This document shows, piece by piece, positions 48,401 through 63,400 of a DNA stretch of 64,000 bases. The stretch's first letter is position 1. Each line of letters opens with the position of its first letter. Below the pieces are notes generated by a model. The model searched no databases. It worked only from the letters and a program-made list of their open reading frames with translations, and was not told the origin of the DNA. Origin of the DNA: Chionis minor (Eukaryota; Chordata; Aves; Charadriiformes; Chionididae); assembly GCA_013398295.1 (NCBI GenBank), contig VZSF01000690.1, positions 324,392-388,391 on the forward strand. The letters run 5' to 3'. Position numbers and translations under genes: made by a program.

Positions 48401-51400
48401 GAAATCAGCTGATGCAGAGATTGTAGTTGAGAATTGATAATGCTGGACACTGTCATACATTTAAGCACAGATCTGAAATTAGTCTTCTATGTGGGCTCTT
48501 TGTCTCCTTTACAGAGAGAGGAAAAACTGGAAATTTAGACAGACTAAGCTGAACCACTGCACCAACTGAAGATGCATCTTTCCTCTCCCTCATTCTCCTC
48601 CCTTCACCACTATATTGTAGCTCTTAAATTCTGGATCACAGCCCTGCAGGTACCAGGGGTTGTTTGAGTGAAATCATGCCTGACCAATCTAATAGACTTC
48701 TACAGTGAGATGACTGGCTTAGTGGATGACAGGAGAGCAGTGGATGTTGTTTATCTTCTCTTTATCAAGGTTTTGGATACCATCTCCCATAACTTCCTGG
48801 CAGACAAGCTGCGGAATTGCAGACTAGATAAGCAGACTGTGAGGTGTATTGACAGCTGGCTGAACTTCCAGGCTCATGCTGGGATCAGTGGCATGAAATC
48901 TAACTAGAGGCTAGCCACTGGTCGTGTACCCTGGGGACTGATGCTGGGGCTGATATTGGTTATTGTATACACTAATGGTCTGAATGGTGGGGCAGAGTAG
49001 TACCATTGGCAAGCTTGCAGAAGATACGAACTTGGGAGGAGTTGCTGATGTACCAGATAATGTCCTGCAGTTCAGAGGGACCGTGACAAGCTGGAGGAAT
49101 GGGCAGGCAGAAATCTCATGTAGCTCAACAGAGAGAAATGCAGTGTCCTGCACCTGAGGCAGAATAATGCCCTAATAACAACATCCTGGGGGCTGACTGA
49201 CTGGAAAGCAGCTTTGCAGAAAAGGACACGGACAACCAGTTGACCCAGAGCCCTTGCAGTGAAGAAGGTGGCCAACAGCATGATGGGCTGTGTTAGGCAG
49301 AGCTTTGCCAGCAGTTTGACTGTGGTCTTTCCCCTCTGCTGAGCACTAATGAGACCACAGCTGGAGTGCTGTGGCTAGTTCAGGGCTCTCCAGGGCAGGA
49401 GAGCGACATGGACATACTGGAGTGAGTCTGGTGAAGAGCCACAGAAGTGGAGGGATTGGAGCATCTGTTATGTGAGGAGAATGTGAGGAGAAGCTGTGAG
49501 AGCTGGGGCTGTTTAACCTCAAGAAGAGAAGGCTCAGGGACAGCCTTATTAATGTGTATAAAATACCTGAAAGGAGGTTGCAAAGAAGACAGAGCAACAC
49601 TTTTTTAAGTGGTGTTTTGTGACAGGACAGGATGCAGCAGCCACAGACTGAAACACAGCAGCATCTGTCTGAACATCAGGAAACACTTTATTTTTTTCCT
49701 TTTTTACTGTGAGGATCACTGAGTGCTGGCACAGGTTGCCCAGGAAGGTTGTGGAGTCTCCATCCTTGCAGATACTCAAGTAACGCTCTGCAGAGGTCCC
49801 TTCCAACCCCTAACATTCTATAATTCTAATCTGGATATGATCCTGGGCAGCTGGTTCTAGTTGGTCCTGCCTGAGCAGGGCAGGTTGGACAAGATGACCT
49901 CTAGAACTCTCTTGAAACCTCGACCATTCTGTGAATAAAGAGACTGAAGTCAGATTTTTCTCAGTGGTGCTTAGTGACAAGATGAGAGGTGATGTGCAGA
50001 CAAGGAAATACAGGATGTCCTACTTAAGCATTGGAAAATAAAATAAAGAAAAAAGCCCCAACAATTTTTAGAGTGAGGCTAGAACAGGTTGCCTAGATAA
50101 ATAGTGAAGTGTCTGTACAGACTCAAACTCTGACTGGACATGGCCCTGAGCAACCTGTTCTAGTTGAACCTGCAAGATGACTTTCTTAACTGTTTTGTGT
50201 CCAAGTGCTTCAACCCAGCTTCTGTGGAAAGGTGGGCAGCTTGTCTGAACTTGGCATTGAACAGACTCTGCTGAAGCAGCTTCACTAGGCTCTCTTGGCC
50301 CTTTCCTCCCTTGGTGAAGTGGGAGGGTGACCGGCAGACCCGAGGGTACACTGCAGGCAGACCCAGCAAAGCCGTGTATGCCTGCCCTGAGCTGGCAGCC
50401 AGCTTCGGGGTGACCAAAGCAGATGCCAGGAGGCTTTTGCAAGAGCATGAGAGGAAGAAATGGGGGGCAGATGGGGCGCTCCAGGGCCTGTGCTGTGGGT
50501 GCAGAGTTGGCTCTCTGGTTTGCACTCTGGCAGTGCAGACTATACATCTGAGCACTCTTCCGCCTGTCCATGTGGAAATTGTCTGTGAGCTTGAGATTGC
50601 CAAAAATCCTTCTCCTTCCTGCCTGTGTGTTGTCCTTTCCTCTGTCTGCTAGTGGTTATCACTTCAGCCAAATTGTTGGCTTTTGACATTTTCTGGCCCT
50701 CTAGTCCCTCATCATCGCCTTTCCATCCTGCCACAGGATTCCTAGACACCAGTCATCCTCTCCTTCAGTCTGGCCACTAGCTGATCCATCCTGCACAGTC
50801 TTGAGATGGGAACTATATTTTCGCCCCTTCCCACGCATCCTGACCAGCTCCCTAACACCTCCTGGGAGAGTCTCAAAACCTCTGGTCACATTTCCCCACT
50901 TGCCTAGCGGCATGTTAGGATCCCACAGAGCCTGACGCCTTTTGCTTTAATGTGTCTGACCTCAGGGATCAATATTACTGTTTTGGCCAAAGAAATAACC
51001 GTGCATAACGAGGTTTATAGCATCGATTCACTAGGCTAGGGCTCTTTGTTTTCACAAGCCACCAAGCTCGTCCCTCCCTTCCAAATAACCTGGATTGACA
51101 AATAAAATGTAAAAAATCAATAGTCGTCTCCATGCTTTTCTGGCCTGGGGCCATCCATGTGACCTGAACACCCTCCCTTTCTTCCTCACCTCTAGCAATC
51201 AGTGTGCTGCATCCCCAGGTTGCTGGGCTGGTTGGGGTCTGATGATGAATGTGTTGCTGCTGCATAGAGGGACTAGAAATTATTTCCTGCTCAGGAGCGT
51301 GATTTAAAAGCTTTGGGGACAGAGGGAGGATCTGTAGGCTGCTTTTGAGGTGCTCAAAAGTATGGGTGGGCAGGATAATTCTCCTCATCAGCCCCCCTCA

Positions 51401-54400
51401 ATGGCTGTCATCAGATATGCAAATGACTACCAATTATTGGCTGATTTTTTTTTTTTATTTGAAATGAGATCATCTCCCTTGATTGCCACTTGTTATCCCC
51501 TGATGGGGGTCTCTGGGAATCTGCCCTGGATCAAGTGGTTTTTGCAGTTCTCATCATCTTTCTCTTGAGGTCAGCTGCTCCCAGGCTGGGAAAGGGCATA
51601 TTTGTATTGCTGCTCATTTTAGAAACCTCTTGCTCCTTCCTGTATCCTGGCTTCGGAGCAGCGCAACGCACAGGCTGCTGCTGTTGGGGTAGTGTACCCT
51701 GTTACCTGGTGTCTGCCCGTGGCACTAGGGACCAAGTTGGAGTCTGGCCGTATCTGATTTCAGCTGAAGATAGCTTTCTCCTGTGCCTCGTGTAGCCTGT
51801 CAGGGAAGTGAGGAATGGAAATTCACATTGATTCATGTTACCCTTCTGCCACAGAAGCTGGGAAACTCCTTCCAGAAAGGAGGGAGTGGGGAAAAGGCTT
51901 TCATAGTTCTTGGTCTTAATTACAGTTTGTTAAGTTTTAAGGCAATAATGGCTCTTCTTAATGAAAATCAAACTTGAGATGCCACCGTGGAGAGCCAGTC
52001 GTGCACACATACGTAAATCTCTCTTTTTTCTTTTTTCTACTACGTAAGCTTTATACCTTCTGTTTCAGAAATACTCCTCTCCCCAACCATTATCATTAAA
52101 TAAGCTCTGGAAAAACCCAAAAGCAAAGGTGTGGGTCTGCCTTCTGATGTTACATATTGGCCATGTGGCTGTACCCTAGACCGTGTGTGAGCTCATCATT
52201 TTGGTGAAGAGGGTGCATGGTCTCCTCTCAGACACTGGGAAGGGGCCAGTTTTTCTCCATGTCCCTTGCTACAAAATGAAATTTCTCCATGGAGAATAAT
52301 ACGTACTTATTCAAAGCCCATTCGGTTATAACTGGTACAAGGGATGCCAATGGGAAATGTGTTAGAACAGAAACCTTGCCTGGTAAGGGACGTTTGTGAA
52401 AAGGACTTACTGGTCTCTCTGCTTCCTGGGACAGTAAAAGGGTAATGGATTTGGTGTAAGAAACATTTAGTCTTGCTGTTGAAAAGCTTCTCACCTTGAG
52501 GAACAACTCCAAAATACACTCAAGCTTTGTAGTGTGGTCCTTCTGACCGTGGGTCTGAAGCACAAACCTCTAGTTTCTTGCTGTTGCTTGTGTTGGTTTC
52601 TTTTTACTTCACACTTGTGTGGCATTTTTCACACTCAGGTCTCTAAAGCTTCAAGTGTGGTTGGTGTTTGTTCTCTGTCTGTCCCTTGCTAGGGTATTTA
52701 AGAAAGCTGTGGGGCAGTGATCAGAACAGGCAAGCAGGAATCAGGATTTCTGGATTATCTTCTCAGCTCTGTCACCAACTGCATGATCTTAGTTCAGTCG
52801 TTTGGTATCTGTTTTGCGCTGCGATCATCTTTACACTCAGTTTTTTCTGTTGTAGGTTTTCCAACAAGTGGATTTCAACAAGAAGCCAGGACGTATGAGT
52901 GCTAAGCCTATAAACTTTGCGGTGATCTTGAAGCTTTCCAATGTCAACCTGCAGGAGAAGGCCTTCCGAGTAAGTGGAACCCCAGTGGCCAGCAGTGCAC
53001 AGCTTCTCTGTAAACAACAGAGTTGCCCTGGCAGTATTCTTTGTGTTCCCGTCCCGTAAGGCTGGAGGCTTGTTTCCCAGTCTGGCCACTGTAGGATTTA
53101 GTTCCTATCTGATATCTGCATTTCTGCTTCCCCTTCCCAGGATGGACTCATTGAACAGCTCTATGACCTGATGCTTGAGTATCTCCATTGCCAAGCCCAC
53201 AGCATTGGATTCCCAGAGTTGGTTCTCCCCACTGTCATTCAGGTAAGGTGTAAGGTGCTTCTCGGTCATGCCATGGATGTGCAGAGATAAAGTCATTTAA
53301 GCTAACAGTGAACTCAAGATGGTCCTCACAATGTGAGGAGAGAGCCATTTACCTTTTCTTAATTATAGTTTTATTTCGTGTTTTGGGGGATTCTTGGGGA
53401 GGACCAGAGGCATCGCATCTAATTAGGAGGCTGAAGGTAGGTGAAAGTGGCTGTGGAGTTAGCCACTCTTCTGGATCCAAAGTGGAACAGAGGGCTGCAT
53501 AACTGCTGTAGAGATGTGGTTTTGACTAGTGAATGCAGATGAGTTCTTGGCAGTTTAGGGTTTCCCGAATTGCTGTATTGTCTCGGAGCAGTACCCGTGC
53601 TCCGTGAGCCCGTACTTTTCTTCACCTTACGGCCTCGCTCACGTGCTCTCCACAAGATGGCAATCTTCCCTCCTTTCACAGCGTCTCCATCGACTGGGGC
53701 ACTTTCTCCCCAAGTCCCTCCATACAAAACCGTGCAATTCCTGTCTCCATCCCTCCTCCTTCCTGCAGCGACCAGCAGTGCTGCGAGGTAGTCTCCTTTA
53801 CCTCTCCCCTGGCATTCCGTGGCGCAGGGTGTTCTTCGCAGCCACTTTGTGTGCGCGTACTTCGTTGTCCACAATAAAACTGCCTAATAGTGCTGTGCAT
53901 CTGGGCGCATTGTGCATAATCCTTCCCTAATACCTTGCTAGCTGGGTGGCTTCAGTTTTGAACGAGCGGTGACCTCTGCTTTGCACAGGATTGCTCAGTG
54001 CAAACGTGTTGGAACTTGTTCCCTCCCTCCCTATTTTTAACTCGTGAGTGGCAGGTGTCATGAAACCAGCAGAGCGCTGCTGTCGGATCCTCCACGGGGA
54101 CACGGGCCTCTGCTTTGCTTTGGCGTCTGCCGTGAGACCCTGTGTCTGCACGCCTTGTTGCTACGGTGCCTCTGGTTGACGTGGGAGCAATGTCTCGGTT
54201 GGGACCCGCGGGCTGCTTGGGAGGCAAATCTCCTTGTTTCTGCCGTATGTAATAGGCTGGCATCTGTCAGGCGCATGGCTCTTGGCTGGGTCCCTGCAGC
54301 CTGGCACAGGCCACTGCCTAGCTGGCACTCGGCTGCTTTGGCTAATGTGAGCTGACAGGCGCTCTCTGTGCTAGGAAGGCAGCTCCTGTGCTTGCTCTCG

Positions 54401-57400
54401 CTTTGCGTGCTTCTCACTTATCGGCAGCGAACAAAGCCCTTTCCTCTCAGCCAGCAGCTGTTGAGAGCATCGGAGCTGTCGGAGCCGATGTTCTAGCTGG
54501 AATGAAAAACGGCTGACGGCCCTCTGGCACCGAGCGCCCTGTGGCTTCCAAACACACCCTGGGACCAGCCTGTATTTCTGCAGAGAATTAATGCTATCGG
54601 ATTCCTATTTGGCTGCCACTAACCGCAGCCTCGTGGCGTCTGCTGGGCTGGGGTGCTGAGGTTAGCTTCCCAAAATCTCCGAGTCTTCGGGAAAGCATCG
54701 GGGGGGGGAGGCTTTTCTCCTGGAACAGTTCCAGTTAACTGTAAAAATCCATCTGTCCTGATTCTTCCTCCCCGATGAGCTCACGCTTCTCTCAGTGCCG
54801 TGTCGTAGGGGCTGCGTTCCAGCTGGCGAGGGTTGCATTCCTCATCTTCTGGTCAGCGGCTTTGGGAGAAGCTAGGCTGAACTGCCTTCAAACTGAACTT
54901 TAAAACCTCCTTGCCTGGAAGGCAGGAAGCACCCGGGCAGATCAAAGGAAAAGAGAGCCAGAAGGAACAGGAGACAGTTCAAAGGCTTCTGTTCTGCCCA
55001 GCCGCTGGGACGACCCCATGGTGGTCACTGCCTCCATAGGCTGGTAAGGAGCTCAGCATGCAGAGTTGGTGTGTCTGGATGCTAGGAGGAGACTGCCTCT
55101 TCCCTCCTCGCAAGCCCAGACAGACATTGCGGAACAGGGTTGGGAGATTAAAGGGAAAAAACGGGCAGATGTCAATAAGGGGTAGGTACTTCTGGGTGGA
55201 GGCAGGAGGTGTCATGATCTAGGCATGACTTGGAGCTAGATGGAAGGGCAGGAAGCGCTGGTTTGCCTTGCCAGCAGCCACTCCTGCTCCTTGCTCTCTG
55301 TCCCCTCTGCTTTTTGTGGGTGGGCGATTGGGCTTGATTTGGGTTCCCTGGAACACACACCCCCCCAGCTGCTTCAGATCATTTATAGTTCCCTGCGTCG
55401 TTTACAGTAAGAGGAGCTGGGGTTTTGCTGTGGTCTCTGCTGGTATAAACCATTGGTGTTTAAGGCTGGCAGTTCGACAGAATCAATCCCACTAATCACA
55501 GAGCTGCTTAGCTGGGAACCGCCGTGAGATGTTAATGACATATGTGCACACACACGTACACGCATGTTCTAATTGTTTTATTCTGGAAAGATATGGTTGT
55601 TGTATTTGGCACAGTGAAAAAACACATACACAGAGTCCGTTTCTCTCTCTCTCTCTCTCTCCATCCTCTATCTTCTTTTACCTTCTTGGTTGTTCCCTGC
55701 CTCTTAACACAGGACCGAGATCTCATTACGTTTCATTAATATCTGTGGCAGATAGTGGTGGGACTGCAAGGGATTGCAGGAGTAGGAGAGAGGAGGGGGA
55801 AACAAGAAATGAAGCATATGGCTGTGAGAACGAACACAGAACACCAAACTGCACAGATAGAGCCTGAGATTTTGCAGGATTTCTGGTGACACTTCTGCAA
55901 CGAAAGAAAAATGATAATGTATGTGGCAGCGGATGAAATGGATCTGGGGCTGCAGCTGTGGGGATCAAGTGAGATAAATCGAATGACAAATGCATCTCTC
56001 AGTGGAGATAAATATGCAGCACCTATAAAAAATAAATATTTTAGAAAGGGGGGGTAAGAGTAGGACAGGCTTCACCAGCAGAAGAATAGTTTTGCTGATG
56101 GTTCCTCTGTACTTGTTTGATGGGCTCTTTGCTTTGTGGAAAGTGGAAAAGGTTCATTTTAACTCCCATATGTCAGAGTTGGATGTATGATGGCAGGTGG
56201 GTGTGTGCTGGGGATAAAGGCACAAGAGAAGCCCCTGCTGTTAGGTAATGGGGGACGTTCTCCACGTGTGTAGCAGAGAGCAGATCCTGCAGCAGTACAC
56301 CCATTGGGAGAGCAGTGTCCTGGCAGAGAGAGGCTAGCTGTGACTGTCACCTCTTGCTTAATATTTAATACCTACCTACTTGGCATGTGGGATCAAGTCA
56401 ACATGTAGGCTTAAAAGGAGGGAGACATCTTGCTCCTTGCCCCAGCTCTGTCTTGTGAGGCAGAACATTACAAGCCGTAAGCAGAGAAGGCGGTGCTGTA
56501 TTTGCTGACTAGAAACCCTTTATCTCTATCATGATAACATCTGCAGGTCCCAGCTGAGATGAAGGTTCAATTGTGGTTAACCATTTTCTTTTGCCTCGTT
56601 GGATCTCTTTCTCTAAATCAAGTGTCTGTGTAGTGTGTGTGTGTATATATGGCTGTAGCAAAGAGCTTGGCCAGCAGAATTTGGACAGCAGACCAGAGGC
56701 TTGGTTGGTGAATGTTCTTAGCAGATGGTGTAGTAGATTGGAATTCAAGCCATGAGTCAATCTGGACACCCCCGTTTCTGTCATCAAAGACATCCACTGC
56801 TGCCTTAGTTTTTAGTTTGGAGGTGTCAGAACAGTGCAGTGGCGTTGGAGGCTGGTTTGTATTGGAAGGGGAAATCTTTGGTGGGGAGAAAAGAGGTTTG
56901 CTTGAGGACGAGGCTACTGAGATAGAAAACACCACAAAAACATACTGTTTATAATGAAGTCTCTCATTGTTTGAGAATAGTGAAGTGTGTTTTGGGCCCA
57001 GAGAGAGGGCAGGAGCAGATTCTTTGTGAGTAGGATGGTCCTTGCCGTTTCAGGCAGCAGTAGGGTTTGTGGTTTCCTGGCAGACTCGCTCTTGTCCTGA
57101 GTGTTGCACATAAGGCTTTGGGTCTAAAAGAATTATCTAGGCACATGGTGCACAGATTGTTCACAGGAGGGTTATTTTGTAAGTTTTTGTGTGGTGGGTG
57201 TGTGGGTTTGCGCCCTTGAAAACTCAGCGGTGCCAGTTGGAGTTGGGTTGGTATGGTCAGACATTAAGCAAACCACCCTGTGTGACTCTGTAGATGGCCA
57301 TTTGTCCTCTGCCTCCAATCCCACCCATCAGTCTCATCCACAGCCTCTTGTATTTGGTATTCCCATTCCAATATTGACTGGTGTTCTGCAGTCTTAACCC

Positions 57401-60400
57401 ACAGACACCTTTCCCCATTCTAATCCTGGCTTCCCTGTGCTTTTGACCATGGAGCATCCACAGGTATCCTCTATTATTCCTGATTTCCATCGATATGGTC
57501 CACAGTCCCTCTTACTCTTTGGCTGAGCAGGAGACAGTGATATTGTACCTATGATGGTAGCTAGGAGCTGAGGCCTCAGCGTAGACTTTTCTCCTGCTGG
57601 CTGCTTGAACTCCCTTGATACTTTTTTTTCAGAAAGAAGTAGTGTTAAAGGGTGCAAAGAGCTGTTTTTGAGCAAGGTCCCTGCACCAGATTGCGTACAA
57701 ACATCTGGCCTGTCACTGCAACTCCTTGCACCCTCCCAGCCTGGGGTGGCAGGACCCTCAGGGTTGAAGATGGGTGATACTTTGGAGTATGGTATGAATT
57801 GAAGGGAAGAGACACCCCATGCTGTCTGTCACTGGGGGTGGGAAATGTGTTTTTGCTGATGGGATCTCTTTATGGAAACTATTACATTGCTTTCATTCTT
57901 CCTCTCCTTTTCCTGCTCCCAGCTAAAATCTTTCCTGAAGGAATGCAAGATTGCCAACTACTGCAAGCCTATCCGGCAGCTCCTGGAGAAACTGCAGGAA
58001 AATTCTGCCTACATCGCCAGCAGGCGTCAGAAAGCTACCTTTGGTGTGGCCAGCAGGGAGTCTGTGGTGAGTCTGCTACGTCGATTTGGGCTTCCTGGAA
58101 AGACAGTCAGACTCCGGCTGCTGGGGTTGAGCGGGTGGCAGAGGGAGGAGGGACGGCGAGATGATGGAAATGGGAGTGTGTGGGGTGGGGCAGATGTTCA
58201 CAAACAACTGAACTCGGCAGGGCTCTGATGCTATAGCTGGCAAGACTCTGCAGCCAAGAGCCTCATGGAAAACACAATCCATAAATTATACCCTTCTATT
58301 ATTTATAACACACACGCATGGAAGTGCCTGGCTTTGCTGGGGCATCTCCTTTACTGAAAAGTTTCTTTATTTTCGTCATCCCATTCCTGATACGTGGGTG
58401 CCAGGTTGTGCCTGAAGTGATAGGGAGGATTCTGCTGGCTCTGTAAGTGGATTGTTTCCTCCTGGTCTGTAGAGACCAGTCTCCAGCAGTGTAGAACCAA
58501 GGCGTCGACAGACTGGTATGTGGCAGTTTAGGATCTTGAAGCAAACCTTTTCCCATTTTCCTGGGCCTTATGGAGACGGAGCTATAGAATAAGGAAAGTT
58601 ATGAGCAGTAAGAACCGTGATCACGCACCACCGTGGCCACTGCAGTTGCATCTCAAGAGAGAGGCTGGTATATTCTTCTGTCTGCAGCCTGAGCATCCAG
58701 CCTGCTGAGAAAACGGGGAGCACGTTGGACACAGAGAAAGATGCAGTGGCTCTGGGTGGCTCATGGCAGCTGTGGAGCAGTTGAGTTAAACGTCAGGATT
58801 CTCCCTTAGTGATGAGATGAAAGAGGAGTGACTAAGGTGATGATGGAGACCACCCTCTTATCTTAGGAAATGAACTGTAGCACAGCTACAAGACAGTGTG
58901 TTAGACGGTGTGTTAACTAATAGTTGGCCATCTGGCTAACAGGCTGAGAGATGCTGCCTTTCTCCTTGTTCCTTTGCTCCAGGAGTCTGCCTGCTCTGAG
59001 CCAGGTCCTCTTAGGGATGGTGCAGCATATTGTCAGGATATTCCTTTTGGTGTCCTTGCTTGAAGTTTTTTTTTTCTTTTGCTGTGCTCCATCCTTTGAA
59101 ATCCAGGCCCTGTGTAAATGAAGCCAAAGGGAAGGAAGCCTTGTTAATGAAGCTTTGTTTGCGTGTCCTTTGGGTTGGACATTTTATCTTTGCTTTTTAT
59201 CCAGCCCAGCAGCCTTTGCAAGCCAGATAGCAGGTGAATTCTGTGTGTGCATACGTCTCTGTGTGAGAGGAAGAGCGAGTCTGACTCTTCCTTGTCTGGC
59301 AGGAGAGAGGTAAAAATATTTCTGTCTGCAAGCTAATTGATGGGTCAGAGTGGTCTCTCTATGGCCACGTGGTATCATTGGGAAGTCTGGAGTTCTGCAT
59401 CATTGAAATCTCCGCCTGTTGGCATGGAGCTAGGCAGGGAGCAGAGGTTGCAGTGCAGACTAATTTGTCTTCAGACACTCAGGGGTGGGGACTGCAGGAA
59501 AATTAGCCTTTGAAATCCTGACATATCAATGCTAGGACTCAGCAGTGCTATTCTGGGATTAAGGGGTTGATAGAACCGGGTTTGAAGTGACTGAGTAGTG
59601 TTTGGTTCTGTAAATGCCATTCTGGGTTGGACTGTTTTGCTGAAGGAATTATGCTTCCCGTCTGGAGTGAAGTGGTTAGGGTTTTGTTGTTCTGTATTTT
59701 TTGCGGGCAATGCTGTGACCACCCACCCACTCTGCAGAGGTAGAGATTTCAGCCTCTGGGGCTCTCCGTGAAACAGATGGGCTGGGGAAGGTCGCTGGCT
59801 ACATAAAACAGGGTTTCCAACAACTCTGCCACTGTCTGCTTTTCCCAGCAACTCTGGCTGCAATCCCTTGTGGAAAAGCTAAATGATTATTTTAACATCT
59901 TGCTGCCTGTATGTCTCCTAGTTGACATTGGTGCACCTGCTTTCCCAGGGACATCTGGGTGGGTGAGCAGCATGAAGCAGGCAGGGTTGGCTCTGGAGGA
60001 GCAGCAACAGGCAGCCTGCCTCGAGTGAGGGACGTTGGTTCAGAGAAAGAGGCTCCAGTTTGCCAAGCCTGTTCGGAGACGGCTGTTCTGCCATTTAAGG
60101 GGATGGAGCAACAGTGTACAGGGCTGTTCAGGGAGGATGCCTGTGCAGTCTTGTATTTTTGCGCTGTATTGTCCGATGGGAGAAGGGAGCCTTTCTCTTC
60201 CTGCGGTTAATGGCATATTGGTGCTCCTGGGAGCCGAGGAAACAGCTCGCTCAATACTTTTGTGGGGTGGAAGAGCCATAGCGGCTTATCTTTTGTGGGC
60301 AGGTTTGTGCCCAGGTGGCCCTGTGTTTTCCCCCTACTCCTTTGCAAGCAGATGGTGTAGATTCCCAAGAAGGGCCAACGCTCCCACAGAGACTGGGCTT

Positions 60401-63400
60401 CCCAGAATGATTCGGAGTGTCCCTGGAAGTCTGGGTTGAGTTTGCCAGGCTGTCTCCAAGATACATGGGGCATTGGCACTTCTGTGTGCAAACACTGCCA
60501 GAAAAGGGAAGGGAAGGAGGGGGGTGAGCGGAGGGGAGGTATTTGTAGATCCCCCTTGCCAGCAAGAGCAATTGAAAGCAAATGCTCTCTGGTATTCCCA
60601 TCCATGCATTTGTGCCTGCTCCACTGTAGAGAGCAGAGCCCAAATTCTGAGCAAATTCTTCCATGCAACATGCTGAAATGCAGCTTTCGTGGGGGGAATT
60701 ACAGAGAAATAGGTTTAAATGAGGGGAATAAAGGTTGTGAATGTGCTCGGATGTGCAGTCCTGAGTAGTGGGAGTGCTTTAGGAAGCTGGATTTTGCCTA
60801 AGGGTCTATATTGTATAATTTTAAAATAGAAATGTCCTGGGGATTGAACTTAGGGCTGCGGAAGGAGCATGGGGGTGCAATGTTGAATGTAATGTGGAGG
60901 GACTACGGAGAGATCCCTCCTTGCATCCCAGAAACTCTGGTATGGAGGGATAGGCACACCAGGTATGTTCAGTCTGGCTTCTTCCACGTTATTTTAAGAT
61001 TCAGAGCTTTACTCTTTTTTTTTTTTTTTCTTTTTTTAAGAGGCAGATTAATATTTGAGAGTCAGTGCTTTTTTTGAGAGTACAATGCTAAGGGGAGCCA
61101 AAAAAAGCAGAGCCCGCAGCTGAAGTTGAATCCAGATGCATAATGTGCAGCTCTCGTTTCAGGTCCATCTGCACTAGCGTGGGCCCTGGCGTGGCAGGGG
61201 AGGACAAGGGTGCCCCAGGACCCGCAGCGTGTGCCCGGCTGCGTTCCGGCTCCGTGGCTCCCAGGCAGACCTTTGCCCTGAGCTGAGAACCTTCGTTTAA
61301 GAACAGTGCAGCCCAGCAGGCTGTTACGCTTAATGAAATGTGAAGTGAGGGAATGAGCTGATGGAAAGCATTGCCTCATTTCCATGGGGTTTCCAGATCT
61401 TCGGCTTTTATCCTCATCTCGCTTTTCAGATGGTTTTTCTGGAGGGTGGGTGATGGTCTGTGTTACATTGGTACAGGTACAAAGCACCCGTGTGATTCAT
61501 GCTGGGTGTTGCCCAACAACACAGTGATGCAAAAGCAGGAAGAGAAGGAGAATTGCAAATGGTTAAAGTGGGTGTGGTGGCATCCACTCTCTCAAAATTC
61601 CCGTTGAGGTGTTCTGACTAGAAGGATGGGAATGTTTTAATGGTCTTTTTTTATCTCTGGATTCCAGCACACTTTAAAACCAGAAGAGCTGTATCAGACA
61701 GGACAAATAGACTTTTGCCCTCTGTAAGAATAGTCTTTCTAAGAAGCTGTCCGTACCGAGCAGCATCAACAAATTGCCTGATTACAGCTGGCAGCCTGAT
61801 ACGAGCCTGATCTATAAATGGGGTGACTTTGTACTCCTTGGGAATTACTCCTCTTGCCGTCGTGGTGGGTCAGACCGACAGTAAAGCTGTGCTGTCTGCT
61901 GGCTGGCGTCTCCACTAGCGAGTGCTGCCGGAGTCGGCGGCACATCAGCTGTGCTTTCAGGCAGCCTGCCGGGGAGGAGACCGGAGAGCAGACGCAGGCT
62001 CCAGCCGTGCAGACCTGGAGCCATGTTACAAACAGTCCCGTGGGGGTTGTGAGTCTGGGACCCGTGATTACCAGAAAGGGCCTGCTTGGCTTGATGCAGT
62101 ATTGATAGCGCCTCTTGAAGGATGCATAAATAGATTCTGCGCCATTAGAGTGCAGGTGACACAAGCTGGTGGCCATTTAATTGCCAAAGTTCAGCTGCTG
62201 GTGCCAGCTGCAGAGACCACAGATCATCTCCACTTCCCTCCCAGTGATGGGCCACATCAAGAGCTGGTGCAGACTGATGTATTTCACTTCACAGTATGCG
62301 CTGAGTACTCGCTTATTTGTGTAAGCTGGGCGCTCTGCTCTGCCATCCGTTGCAGGGACCTGCTCTTTCTGTGTTGTTCATACACTGCTCTTTAAACAAA
62401 CTTTTTCCTGCACCTTGGCTCACAGGCTGCAGCCAACACACTGTAAGTCCCTAGTTTTGGGGCTCAGCTCCCCAGAAGCAATTCATTTGGCGTCTGCTGG
62501 AGAACATTTGAGCTGTTGCTGCATTTTCTGCTGTGATGACGGTCTGGCCTTTTGTTCCCACCCTCAAACAGGAGCATTGTGTACCCACAGCTGCACGTAC
62601 AGAGCTCTGGGTTTGTTCTCAGCCCTGGACTCAGGATACTCTTTTTGGATCTGTGTTGACTTTTGAGTATATCTACTCTAACCTTTGTTCCTGTTGCTTG
62701 TTCCCTTCCTCCTTTGCCTCTTTTAATTCCTACTTGTACGTCATGTCTTTCTGCTTACATTAGATTGACTTTTTACTGCGGGGTAATGCAAAGCCTTTGG
62801 GCACTGTGGTAATCCACTTAACAGGTACAGTTCTGTGTGGGTTTTAAGTTAAAGAGATGTTGCCAGGTTAAAAAGAATGTATTTTAATAGGACATACCGC
62901 CACCCCTCTTTCAGCACTAACATGCCAAATGATTGAAGCGTGAATGAATTTTTAACCATTTAATTTGCTCCCCACCATTTACCATGTCTTCACCTCCTTA
63001 TTCTCCCTGCTTGGACAGGATCAACACTTCTTGCTCTGCTCTCTCAAGGCTGGGATGAGCCCGAGACCTTGCAGGGGAATGTTTGTTTCAAAAATAAACA
63101 CTTGTCTGTAGAACGGGGGGAACAGGCAATCAGACACCTTTGGTACTTAGGTCTTGTAAATGCTTGTGTGAGGTGTTTCTGAATTAAAAAGCAAGAACTG
63201 AGCAGGTGATCAAATGCCTCCGTTGAAGGAGCAGGGGACAAATTTTGTCCTGATAGATCCTCTCATCTGTCCCTTTGATTCCTACCTTCAGGTTTCAGTT
63301 GAAGTAATTTCTTTTTCATTACAGTAGGCTGCATCATCTGACTTGACTTCTGTGTCAGTGTCTTCTCCCTAGAGCTAGAGTAGAAGTGAGTGTTTAAGGC

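Larger units (their letters stand above)
45599..52855 (+). other. NOC2L: NOC2L intron 12 (7.3 kb, the largest in the window)
   Basis: It contains the CR1 cluster at 48655-50175, a poly-T run near 46617-46632 and a CT-rich run near 50700-50900. No extra exon was recognised. Confidence 0.8.

Noticed and set aside
58806..58850. GTGATGA motifs suggesting an intronic C/D box snoRNA
   Set aside because: No matching D box at the right distance and no flanking terminal stem, so not supported.
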